Shown here in pieces: positions 7,729 to 14,578 of a stretch of 19,422 nt of DNA (its first letter is position 1; each line of letters starts with the position of its first letter). The stretch lies in NCBI GenBank assembly GCA_964385705.1, contig CAYLQG010000016.1:1-19422 (forward strand). The letters run 5' to 3'. The stretch is from DATKGN01 sp964385705 (GTDB lineage: Bacteria; Patescibacteriota; Microgenomatia; UBA10105; UBA927). The position numbers and the translations under genes are program-made. A model generated the notes under the pieces. The model was not told the origin of the DNA and searched no databases. It saw nothing but the letters and a program-made list of their open reading frames with translations.

Positions 7729-9006
7729 ATGCCAGTAACAGGCTCCAACTCCAAAGAATTTCAGTTATATTCGAGGTCATTATCACAAACACGGCGTGAA
7801 GTACCGCACGATGCAAGTTCTATCAACCACGAGCTGTTAATGCGCGGAGGGTTTGTATCTCAGGAAAGTGCCGGCATTTACACTATGCTGCCTCTCGGCG
7901 AAAGAGTGGTAAAAAACATTGAAGAAATTATCAGAAACGGAATGCAGGAATTAGGCGCAGAAGAAGTCACGATGCCAATACTTCAGGCAAAAGAAAATTG
8001 GGTGAAAACCGGCAGATGGGATACAGTTGATGTGTTATACCGGCTCAAAAGTCGATGGAGCAATAGAGAATACGGATTAGCTCCAACTGCAGAGGAAGCC
8101 GTTGTCCCTGTCGCTAAAAACAGAATTCAATCATATAAAGACCTTCCTCTTGCGATTTTTCAGATTCAAAAAAAGTTCCGTGATGAAAAGCGGGCAAAAT
8201 CCGGCGTAATCCGCGGCCGAGAATTTGGTATGAAAGATATGTACAGTTTCCACGCAACACCCGAGGACTTTCAACAATTTTACAAAAGAACAATGGATAT
8301 GTACCTGCAAATATTTGACCTGTTTCAACTTAACGCAAAGGTAACGGAGGCCTCTGGCGGAGAATATACAACTCAGCCAACCCACGAATTTCACGCGATA
8401 TCAGATGCGGGAGAAGATACCATCGTCCACTGTACAAACTGCACATTTGCGCAGAACTCGGAAATATCACAATTCAAACATGGCGACAGTTGTCCGCATT
8501 GTCAAGCAGGTCTCGAGGTCAATAAATCAATTGAAATAGGCCATATTTTTGACCTTGGCGTCAAATTTACGGAAGCGTTTGACCTCACATTCGTCGATCA
8601 CGCTGGACATAAAAATCCGATCTTCATGGGTTGTTATGGAATCGGAACTACAAGGGCTATGGCATCTGTCGTAGAACTCCATCATGATGAAAAAGGTATC
8701 ATATGGCCTGATGCTATAGCACCATATAATGTTCATCTCATTGGTCTTAACCTTGAACAGGAAAGTGTGCAAAGTCATGTATCGTATTTACTTAACGAGT
8801 TAAAAGATCGTGGAGTATCGGTTCTTTACGACGACCGCACGGATGCAAAAGTCGGCGACAAATTCGCAACGGCCGACCTTATCGGGATTCCAAACCGTAT
8901 TGTCGTTAGCCCCCGCACCATAGAAAAAGGCGTCGTAGAATTTAAACGCCGCGACTCCAAGGATGCGGTTACGCTTCCCATTGAAGAACTGCTCCAAACC
9001 CTCTAA
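7729..9006 (+). CDS. proS: Prolyl-tRNA synthetase, short form without the editing insertion
   Basis: A 425-residue class II synthetase that charges tRNA-Pro. Motif 1 lies around 75-91, the substrate segment LAPTAEE at 117-123, motif 2 from FRDE (150-153) to about 175, and motif 3 GCYGIGTTRA (301-310, Arg309). A pair of CxxC motifs (Cys235/238 and Cys255/258) could bind zinc; the usual bacterial INS editing domain between motifs 2 and 3 is absent. The anticodon-binding domain follows from about residue 330. The length matches the short ProRS of alphaproteobacteria and many CPR bacteria, so this may be the only ProRS of the cell; a second, inhibitor-tolerant copy cannot be excluded from one window. 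The promoter is leaderless, and the next gene starts 7 bp after its stop. Confidence 0.92.
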   Translation: MPVTGSNSKEFQLYSRSLSQTRREVPHDASSINHELLMRGGFVSQESAGIYTMLPLGERVVKNIEEIIRNGMQELGAEEVTMPILQAKENWVKTGRWDTVDVLYRLKSRWSNREYGLAPTAEEAVVPVAKNRIQSYKDLPLAIFQIQKKFRDEKRAKSGVIRGREFGMKDMYSFHATPEDFQQFYKRTMDMYLQIFDLFQLNAKVTEASGGEYTTQPTHEFHAISDAGEDTIVHCTNCTFAQNSEISQFKHGDSCPHCQAGLEVNKSIEIGHIFDLGVKFTEAFDLTFVDHAGHKNPIFMGCYGIGTTRAMASVVELHHDEKGIIWPDAIAPYNVHLIGLNLEQESVQSHVSYLLNELKDRGVSVLYDDRTDAKVGDKFATADLIGIPNRIVVSPRTIEKGVVEFKRRDSKDAVTLPIEELLQTL

Positions 9007-9013
9007 TTAGACT

Positions 9014-10045
9014 ATGGCAATAGAAAAACGAATTAGCGACGTCGATTTAAACGGCGAAAACGTTAACACAACATATCGGGCAGCACTCCACCAAAAACTG
9101 AGTAGTGCACCCACCGATCTTGGGTTGGTTAAACAACTTTTAAACCAAGACTTCACGCAACCGCTTAGCCCAGAGCTCACGGATACGATTCGTACGCTTG
9201 AAAATATTCTTATCGATATAGAACGTGATTCCCGTCAAATCATATATCTCTCGCCGCTTGGAGCCTTTGGACTCAACGCCGCGCTTACAAAAACCTCCCC
9301 TCTTAAAATCGCACATATCACAGGACGACCCGGAGATGTCGTTGCCGATCCGACGGTGGAACTTAGCGCCGAAGTGTTTCGACAAAGAATGAAGGGTAGT
9401 CATGAACCGTGTGCCCTAGGAACTATCCATCGGGCGGTCCGGCTCCAACGGTATAAAGATCCAAAATTTACAACGAGTTTTGAGATGTTTTCGACAATAG
9501 ACAGCGCTTTGTCCTCGCCACGTTTCTTTGAAGAGGAAACCATCGCAGAGCACTTAGGAAAATATTACGGATTCTTTCGTGGTGTGTTCCCCAACGCAAT
9601 CATAACGGTTACACTTGGAAACATACGCGTTTCAGAGCGCGTTATTCCCCAGGAAGCCCGTAGTGGAGGCCATTCTTACGAAGAATTATCACAGATGTTC
9701 CCTGAACAGTTACGACGGCCGCTGACGGTAAATGAACTCGTAAACGAGCAGTCCGCCGGGCTTTTCTCCTCATTGGACATTCAAAAAGAGATACAGTCCC
9801 TATCACACCTATACCAAAGACTTCCGCAAACCATACAGGCGGTAACGGAGTTTGACCTCGGAAGGGTGCTGGGATTAGGCCATTACAACGGTCCCGTTTT
9901 TATGATGCATGTTGACGGCGTGACAATCGTTGATGGAGGAAGTGTCGATTGGGTATCACAGCTGACAAGTAACACCAAAGAGCGCTCAGTTGTGTCTGGA
10001 CTGGGCCTCGAAATCTGTGCTAGACTACTCACTCAGGCGTCCTGA
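9014..10045 (+). CDS. HisRS/HisZ-like class II synthetase paralogue with degenerate active site
   Basis: I see a diverged class IIa core in this 343-residue protein. GLGHYNGPVF (287-296) aligns with the HisRS signature GLDYYxxxVF, DGGSVD (307-312) with GGRYD, and GLGLEI (329-334) with motif 3 GxGxER. ADPTVELSAEVFR (111-123) sits where HisRS has LRPEGTA, and a motif-2-like stretch spans about 138-162 (Arg140). Key residues are lost: the motif 3 Arg is Ile334, the Arg-Pro-Glu of the histidine site is Asp-Pro-Thr, and the Arg of GGRYD is Ser. This predicts little or no aminoacyl-AMP synthesis, as in HisZ, the regulatory subunit of ATP phosphoribosyltransferase, yet no hisG lies nearby. No anticodon domain is seen. 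It starts 7 bp after ProRS and ends 13 bp before the AsnRS-like gene, so it probably belongs to the same operon. Confidence 0.6.
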   Translation: MAIEKRISDVDLNGENVNTTYRAALHQKLSSAPTDLGLVKQLLNQDFTQPLSPELTDTIRTLENILIDIERDSRQIIYLSPLGAFGLNAALTKTSPLKIAHITGRPGDVVADPTVELSAEVFRQRMKGSHEPCALGTIHRAVRLQRYKDPKFTTSFEMFSTIDSALSSPRFFEEETIAEHLGKYYGFFRGVFPNAIITVTLGNIRVSERVIPQEARSGGHSYEELSQMFPEQLRRPLTVNELVNEQSAGLFSSLDIQKEIQSLSHLYQRLPQTIQAVTEFDLGRVLGLGHYNGPVFMMHVDGVTIVDGGSVDWVSQLTSNTKERSVVSGLGLEICARLLTQAS

Positions 10046-10058
10046 TAGCATAGTTACA

Positions 10059-11087
10059 ATGAAAACACAACATTACGTCAAAAAAAACCATATACAACAT
10101 CTTGTATCAGACGGATATTACCGTAATCTCGTTGTTCTGAGAAACATCGTATCAATGGCATGTGACGAGTACTTTCAGTCGAAGAACGCACCGCGAGTAG
10201 ATTTGTTTCTTATCACAAAAGAAGTATCTTCTCCAATGGGCCGCGGATCTGACTCCCTCCCGATCCCTATCCCGTTTGGCAAAACAAAAACGTTTCTCAC
10301 TGATTCCGCTCAATTTGGGATGGAGCCTCTGGTGCAGAAAAATTTTCGTATGGTCTATTGCTACTTACCGTCTTTCAGAGGTGAAGAGCCGGATGGACGT
10401 CATCTCAACCAATTTTATCACTGTGAAGCGGAACTACGCGGAAACTATATTGATGCAATGTCTGTTGCAGAGTCATTGGTAAAATATATTTTCCAAAAAT
10501 CCTATATAGCATATGCAAAAAAAACAATCCGTTTTTCAAAAAGCAATTTTAAAATGTTACCAACAATAACGAAGAAAAAATTTCCGGTTATTACCTTTCA
10601 GGAAGCTGCGATACTCCTTGAAAAACATCAATCCGGCAACCTCATAGAGAAAAAGTCATTTGGACGCGTACTCACAAACGCCGGCGAAAAAATGATAACG
10701 AAACTCATAACGAATAACCAGCTGCCAGTATGGGTCACTAAATATGATCGCGATACCGTTCCGTTTTATCAGGCTCCTGACTCCAAAAACATGGAATCTG
10801 CGTTAAATGCAGATCTTTTGTTCCCGGATATAAACGGCGGATTTGCAGGAGAGATCGTCGGATCAGGACAACGGCAAAAAGACACGAATGAAATTGCCCG
10901 CTCGATGAAAAGACAGCGAGTCGTTGGGTCCGCGGCGTATAAGTGGTATATCGACCTTCGAAAACGCAGAAATTATAAGACTACATCAGGTTTCGGACTC
11001 GGAATTGAGCGTCTTATTTCATGGATGTTAGGTTTATCGACGATTGCTGACGTATGTATTTATCCTGTCATGAAAACAGAATTCTAA
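10059..11087 (+). CDS. Core-only asparaginyl-tRNA-synthetase-like enzyme (class IIb, AS-AR type)
   Basis: A 342-residue catalytic core of the AspRS/AsnRS subclass. SSPMGRGSD (57-65), FLTDSAQFGME (79-89), motif 2 PSFRGEE...GRHLNQF (104-119, Arg107), GEIVGSGQR (264-272) and motif 3 GFGLGIERL (311-319, Arg318) are all intact. AsnRS usually has about 450 residues and an N-terminal OB-fold that reads the anticodon; that domain is missing. The closest known parallel is the archaeal asparagine synthetase related to AsnRS (AS-AR), which activates aspartate and makes free asparagine. Thus it probably forms aspartyl- or asparaginyl-AMP, passing it to ammonia or another small acceptor rather than to tRNA (inference). 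I chose ATG 10059; an in-frame ATG at 9990 would add 23 residues overlapping the preceding gene. No Shine-Dalgarno is visible. Confidence 0.8.
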   Translation: MKTQHYVKKNHIQHLVSDGYYRNLVVLRNIVSMACDEYFQSKNAPRVDLFLITKEVSSPMGRGSDSLPIPIPFGKTKTFLTDSAQFGMEPLVQKNFRMVYCYLPSFRGEEPDGRHLNQFYHCEAELRGNYIDAMSVAESLVKYIFQKSYIAYAKKTIRFSKSNFKMLPTITKKKFPVITFQEAAILLEKHQSGNLIEKKSFGRVLTNAGEKMITKLITNNQLPVWVTKYDRDTVPFYQAPDSKNMESALNADLLFPDINGGFAGEIVGSGQRQKDTNEIARSMKRQRVVGSAAYKWYIDLRKRRNYKTTSGFGLGIERLISWMLGLSTIADVCIYPVMKTEF

Positions 11088-11091
11088 AGAT

Positions 11092-11097
11092 CATAAT
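11092..11097 (+). promoter_or_regulatory. Possible -10 box of the methyltransferase gene
   Basis: CATAAT ends 9 nt before the ATG at 11107, the same spacing as other leaderless promoters here. No convincing -35 is visible, and the gene could equally be read through from the ProRS promoter. Confidence 0.3.
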
Positions 11098-11106
11098 GCA
11101 TCTCTT

Positions 11107-11937
11107 ATGACTATCACAACCACAAAAAAATATTTTAAAAAGAAGGCAGAACGCTATGACGAGGTGGACAAACAGCTCTACTGGGTACTTTCCGATACCT
11201 TGCTGTGGAGTTCTCTCAAAATCATACTTGACACTCTCCCCTCTTCGTTCCTATTTTTAGATGCAGGCGGAGGAACAGGAAGATGGACTGAAAAAATATT
11301 GCGCGCCTATCCCAAATCAAACGGTGTCCTATACGATGTTTCGGAAAACATGCTAAAGGTGGCACACAGGAAACTCGCGCAGTTCGTCAAAAACGGCAGA
11401 CTGCACATCGTTCAGGGTGACATTGAAAAATCAAATGAACTTAAAAGAAATACGTTTGACGTGAGTTTTAACTTTCATAACGTTATCGGATTCGTCGACA
11501 GTCCCGCACGGTTTATCAATAAACTTGCACAATTAACCAAAAACAATCGGTATGTGATATCGTTTGCTCCGAATTACTATCATGCGATATACTTTAATAT
11601 TTCTATTGGAAATATCGCTGAAGCGAAACGGATCGCGGCCACACACAAAGGAACATTTACTACCGAAATGCCGCGAATCCATTTTTTTACTCCGGAGACA
11701 CTCAGATGCCTGTATGAAAAAGCCCATCTGACCATAACCCAACTTACGGGCTTCCCGAATGCAATATATCCGAACTATCAGGAAACACAACTGTCAGGGC
11801 AAACGACCAGTCTCGCTACTCTGCTGTCGAAGCGTCAATCCTTTAACACCATTGTTCGCATCGAACAGAGTCTTGTCCAAAACGCTGATATAGCCGCAAG
11901 GGGAAATAATATATTTATCGTTGGGAAAAAAGGCTAA
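11107..11937 (+). CDS. Class I SAM-dependent methyltransferase
   Basis: This 276-residue protein has a clear SAM motif I, LDAGGGTGRW (51-60), an acidic residue at the end of the second strand (LYDVSENML, Asp77), GDIEK (104-108) for the adenine region and FDVSFNFHNVIGF (117-129) as motif IV. It has the general shape of UbiE/small-molecule methyltransferases, but the substrate is not evident. The gene starts 19 bp after the AsnRS-like gene on the same strand, so co-transcription is likely, though a weak -10 of its own is present. As a probable small-molecule methyltransferase it would suit a tailoring step on the product of the preceding ligase-like genes (inference). It ends the plus-strand block and faces a convergent gene. 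Confidence 0.88.
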   Translation: MTITTTKKYFKKKAERYDEVDKQLYWVLSDTLLWSSLKIILDTLPSSFLFLDAGGGTGRWTEKILRAYPKSNGVLYDVSENMLKVAHRKLAQFVKNGRLHIVQGDIEKSNELKRNTFDVSFNFHNVIGFVDSPARFINKLAQLTKNNRYVISFAPNYYHAIYFNISIGNIAEAKRIAATHKGTFTTEMPRIHFFTPETLRCLYEKAHLTITQLTGFPNAIYPNYQETQLSGQTTSLATLLSKRQSFNTIVRIEQSLVQNADIAARGNNIFIVGKKG

Positions 11938-11958
11938 AGTTGTAAGCTAACATCCGCC

Positions 11959-11996
11959 ATACTTAGTTTGAGCGCAGAAATTATTCAGCGAAGTAT
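11959..11996. terminator. Hairpin between convergent genes, possible bidirectional terminator
   Basis: ATACTT (11959-11964) pairs with AAGTAT (11991-11996). Inside, CGC-A-GAA (11973-11979) pairs with TTC-A-GCG (11984-11990) around an ATTA loop, leaving an 8-nt bulge on the left. It lies in the 79-bp gap between two convergent genes. No strong U-run follows, so a termination role is inference from position. Confidence 0.35.
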
Positions 11997-12016
11997 AGCG
12001 CCAACCCACTGATAAT

Positions 12017-12640
12017 TTAAACTGGCAACTGAGGCTGATGAATTTGCGCCTTGGGATGCATTCTTACTTCTAGTTGCCGCACCGTCTCTTCTACCGCAAA
12101 ATTAAAGATTTCCCTACCAACCTCAAATCTCTTGCTATATTTTTCAAACTCATCTCTGCTGTGTAAGCCTGTTGTTAGTCGCAGACCAGCTTCCCTCGCT
12201 TCCTTTACTTGTGATGTTCCCAAAACACAGGAAGTACCAACCATAATGCCACCCTCATTTTGGCTCCAGGTATCCACTCTCACGGAACTCCAAGGCTTAT
12301 TCAACCTATCTATTGCGATGGCTATATACCTCTGAGTTTCCCCGTTACCGCCCGTTTTTATACTTAATGTTATCTCGTCTGGTTGAAACGTAAACTCGGA
12401 GCGAAGAAATGTCAGTACGTCCGGGTGCAAATTTGCATCATTCCAATTTATATCGGTTAGAGCTAAGGTTCCTTTCGGACTCTCATCTTTCATGAGATCA
12501 ACGTATGTTCCAATATCATCGTGTAATCTTTTAAGATTCTCATTTAGACTCTTCGTTTCGCCTTCGCTATGCTCTTTAGCCGTTTCTTCGTTCACTCGTT
12601 GTTTTTCGACTAATTTACGTAATCCTTCTAAGTCTTTCAT
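12017..12640 (-). CDS. Hypothetical 207-residue soluble protein with charged helical N-terminus
   Basis: I do not recognise this family. The first 60 residues are highly charged and probably helical, possibly coiled coil (EKQRVNEETAKEHSEGETK, 12-30). The middle (about 85-140) alternates strands (EITLSIKTGG, RYIAIAIDRL, SSVRVDTW), suggesting an alpha/beta domain, and the C-terminus (164-196) is helical. There is no signal peptide or membrane segment. The start at 12640 rests on a full Shine-Dalgarno AGGAGG (12650-12645) 4 nt upstream; an ATG 15 codons earlier would lie upstream of it and include the hairpin leader. Its promoter and ribosome binding site set it apart from the leaderless neighbours, which could mean recent arrival or separate control. 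Confidence 0.7.
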   Translation of the reverse strand: MKDLEGLRKLVEKQRVNEETAKEHSEGETKSLNENLKRLHDDIGTYVDLMKDESPKGTLALTDINWNDANLHPDVLTFLRSEFTFQPDEITLSIKTGGNGETQRYIAIAIDRLNKPWSSVRVDTWSQNEGGIMVGTSCVLGTSQVKEAREAGLRLTTGLHSRDEFEKYSKRFEVGREIFNFAVEETVRQLEVRMHPKAQIHQPQLPV

Positions 12641-12679
12641 GGTTCCTCCTGAATAAAAATACCCCTCTTCGGGGCCAGT
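12641..12679 (-). promoter_or_regulatory. Leader with GC hairpin and strong Shine-Dalgarno of the 207-residue gene
   Basis: The predicted 39-nt leader, on the minus strand, contains a 4-bp GC hairpin (CCCC 12674-12671, loop GAAGA, GGGG 12665-12662), then a U-rich stretch (12660-12653) and AGGAGG (12650-12645). Hairpin plus U-run resembles a weak intrinsic terminator, and could also stabilise the mRNA 5' end. Confidence 0.5.
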
Positions 12680-12685
12680 GAACAA

Positions 12686-12714
12686 TCTATATCATAAATC
12701 TCATGTCGAAGCAA
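12686..12714 (-). promoter_or_regulatory. Promoter of the 207-residue hypothetical gene
   Basis: TTGCTT (12714-12709), a 17-nt spacer and TATAGA (12691-12686) on the minus strand. The -35 is identical to that of the ProRS promoter. Transcription should start near 12679, giving a true leader, unlike most promoters here. Confidence 0.55.
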
Positions 12715-12720
12715 GCGCCG

Positions 12721-12945
12721 TTACAGCGCGGGGGCGGCGGGCGGCGGAGTAACCACAGTTGTTTCAGGCGGTTTAGCGGACGCCGCCGGTTGGTCAAGAG
12801 TAACGACTTCACCTGGTTGAAGTAATTTCAGTCCCGTTCCCTGACGAATTGCCTGTTGTTCGGCAAGCCACGCCTCATAGCGCGCCAAATCCTGCTCGTT
12901 AATTTTTTGTCCTATTCCTGCGCCTAAAAAATCTGGTAATCCCAT
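12721..12945 (-). CDS. Small hypothetical protein with Pro/Ala-rich tail
   Basis: A 74-residue product of unknown family. Residues 1-40 form a likely helical region (INEQDLARYEAWLAEQQAIR, 15-34), followed by LLQPGEVVTL and a tail rich in Pro, Ala, Thr and Val ending PPPAAPAL, which looks disordered. The tail codons are visibly more GC-rich than the surroundings. There is no signal peptide. The start is doubtful: TATAAT (12989-12984) ends 8 nt before an in-frame TTG at 12975, the spacing seen for leaderless starts in this window, which would add ten residues; ATG 12945 would have a leader of about 32 nt and no Shine-Dalgarno. I list the ATG. The open frame and promoter support a real gene, but coding is not certain. 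Confidence 0.5.
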   Translation of the reverse strand: MGLPDFLGAGIGQKINEQDLARYEAWLAEQQAIRQGTGLKLLQPGEVVTLDQPAASAKPPETTVVTPPPAAPAL

Positions 12946-12983
12946 ACATGCTAAAGCGTTGTTACTACAATGCAATTAAAATT

Positions 12984-12989
12984 ATTATA
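12984..12989 (-). promoter_or_regulatory. -10 box upstream of the small Pro/Ala-rich gene
   Basis: TATAAT on the minus strand (12989-12984). The expected transcription start is near 12977. No clear -35 was found. Confidence 0.4.
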
Positions 12990-13105
12990 TACCATCCAGT
13001 CAATATAGGCCTACACAATAAGCAATTACCAATTATTTTTCGTTCTAAAGGCAATACACTCACAGATGTCAGCGCACATAATAATATGCTATCCTTAGAA
13101 AAACC

Positions 13106-14578
13106 ATGAAGAAGTCGTATACGATCGTCCTCCTATTTATCATATTTATTGCATCCCGCCTGTACTTTCTTTTCACCTTCCCGCCGTTCACCGACGAGTC
13201 GCTCTATATCAGATGGGGGCAGCTCATGATTTATAACCCAGGCTACCGTTGGGCGTCAATTACCTATGTGAGCCGGCAACCGCTTGCGATGTGGATATTC
13301 GGTCTCGCATCAACAGTATTTCAACACCCGCTTTACGGAGCTCGACTAACGGTACTTGCCGTGAACATTCCTGTATTTTTTGCCCTCTCCAATATTATGA
13401 AACGCTCGTATTCCAACCGCGTCCGGTATATCGCTCTCGGGATTCTTGCCGTAAGTCCGCTTTTTATTCTGACTCAGACGCTTGCCCTTATGGACGGATT
13501 CTTATTTGCCGTCAGTTGCTACATTCTCTGGTTATTACTCATACCATGGAAAAACAAGTTTCCAATACATATGCTTCTCATTGCCGCCCTCCTGGGATTT
13601 GCGCTCTGGATAAAAACTACTGCCTTTCTTGTATTTCTTGTTGCTCTCCTTGCGCTTGTTTGGAAAAAACTGCGCGGTGAAGTTTCCACCGGACAGTTCG
13701 TGATTAGTATGGCAGTCTGGATCGTCCTGCCGGTTATTATCGTCCTTCCATTAGTTCTCAGACCTGATATTTCTCATATTATGAACGAGCCCGGATCGTT
13801 CGTCTTCACACTAAAAGAACTCCTTCAATTTCCCGTTTCAATTTGGACACGCAACGCCCTTGTCACGCCGGTCGTACTTCTTCTATATTTGAATCCTCTC
13901 GTTCTTTTATTCGCATATCGTCTTGGTCGACCAAAATTCAAAGACGCTGACCTACTTTTCATCCTGTGGCTTATCGTACCGCTCGCAATTGCCTTAATTA
14001 TCGGCAAAAACCTCCGTGCGAGGTACTATATTATCGGCACGATCGGTGTCATACCTCTTCTCGCTTTCGCTGCTTCCAATTTCTTTGACCATATCAAACA
14101 AAAATCCGTATTCGTCCTCTTTGTGGGTCTCTTCTGCCTCTGGGGACTTTTCTTTGTCATGTACCCTCCTGCCTTTTTCCGACTGTTCCCGACAGCAACT
14201 GATGAGCAAAATTACGCCCTTTCATGGCCGTCCGGCTATGGCATCCCTGAGCTTATCACATGGATCGATGCGCATGTGCCTCGCGATAAAATACTCCTTC
14301 TGGCCGTTCCCGATTCTCCGGGAAACCCGAGCGACTATCTTTTAACCTATTACTACTTTAAACCGTACGTCCGGATACTCTTTGCAACGACTACAAACAT
14401 CCGCGATTTTAGAAAGTTAGAACCGATTACTATAAAGGGGCCCGTATATTTGGCCACCCGGCAATCCCTCCTCACACCGCAAATCCGGCAATTTCTCACT
14501 CCGGTTGTCGTCTTTGAAAAACCATATAATGAAGATGCAATCGGTCTGTACCAAATCTCATTTACTGCGTCGCACTGA
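13106..14578 (+). CDS. Membrane glycosyltransferase, GT39/ArnT-PMT type (GT-C fold)
   Basis: A 490-residue protein with an N-terminal membrane segment (4-24) followed at once by FTDESLYIRW (28-37), whose Asp-Glu pair (30-31) is the hallmark catalytic/metal region of GT39 and ArnT-like enzymes. About ten to eleven further hydrophobic segments follow up to about residue 370, and the last 120 residues form an extracytoplasmic domain. Such enzymes move a sugar from a polyprenyl phosphate to a protein or lipid on the outer face of the membrane; donor and acceptor are unknown here. TATGCT (13085-13090) is a possible -10, giving a leader of about 8 nt. The 3' end overlaps the convergent pilin gene by 17 bp. 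Confidence 0.85.
   Translation: MKKSYTIVLLFIIFIASRLYFLFTFPPFTDESLYIRWGQLMIYNPGYRWASITYVSRQPLAMWIFGLASTVFQHPLYGARLTVLAVNIPVFFALSNIMKRSYSNRVRYIALGILAVSPLFILTQTLALMDGFLFAVSCYILWLLLIPWKNKFPIHMLLIAALLGFALWIKTTAFLVFLVALLALVWKKLRGEVSTGQFVISMAVWIVLPVIIVLPLVLRPDISHIMNEPGSFVFTLKELLQFPVSIWTRNALVTPVVLLLYLNPLVLLFAYRLGRPKFKDADLLFILWLIVPLAIALIIGKNLRARYYIIGTIGVIPLLAFAASNFFDHIKQKSVFVLFVGLFCLWGLFFVMYPPAFFRLFPTATDEQNYALSWPSGYGIPELITWIDAHVPRDKILLLAVPDSPGNPSDYLLTYYYFKPYVRILFATTTNIRDFRKLEPITIKGPVYLATRQSLLTPQIRQFLTPVVVFEKPYNEDAIGLYQISFTASH

Noticed and set aside
9990..10058. Upstream in-frame ATG for the AsnRS-like gene, overlapping the HisRS-like gene
   Set aside because: The extra 23 residues are read from the coding sequence of the preceding gene in another frame and do not resemble the family; the ATG at 10059, 13 bp after the previous stop, is simpler.
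12662..12674. CCCC/GGGG hairpin as a strong intrinsic terminator
   Set aside because: The stem has only four pairs and it lies downstream of a good promoter within a leader; it is reported only as a possible weak attenuator.
12641..12685. Upstream ATG of the 207-residue gene at 12685
   Set aside because: It would translate the GC hairpin and the Shine-Dalgarno sequence; the ATG right after AGGAGG is much better.
13249..13680. 143-codon frame within the GT39-like gene
   Set aside because: It is out of frame with a clear membrane glycosyltransferase and has a low-complexity Cys/Ser/Arg-rich translation typical of a shadow frame.
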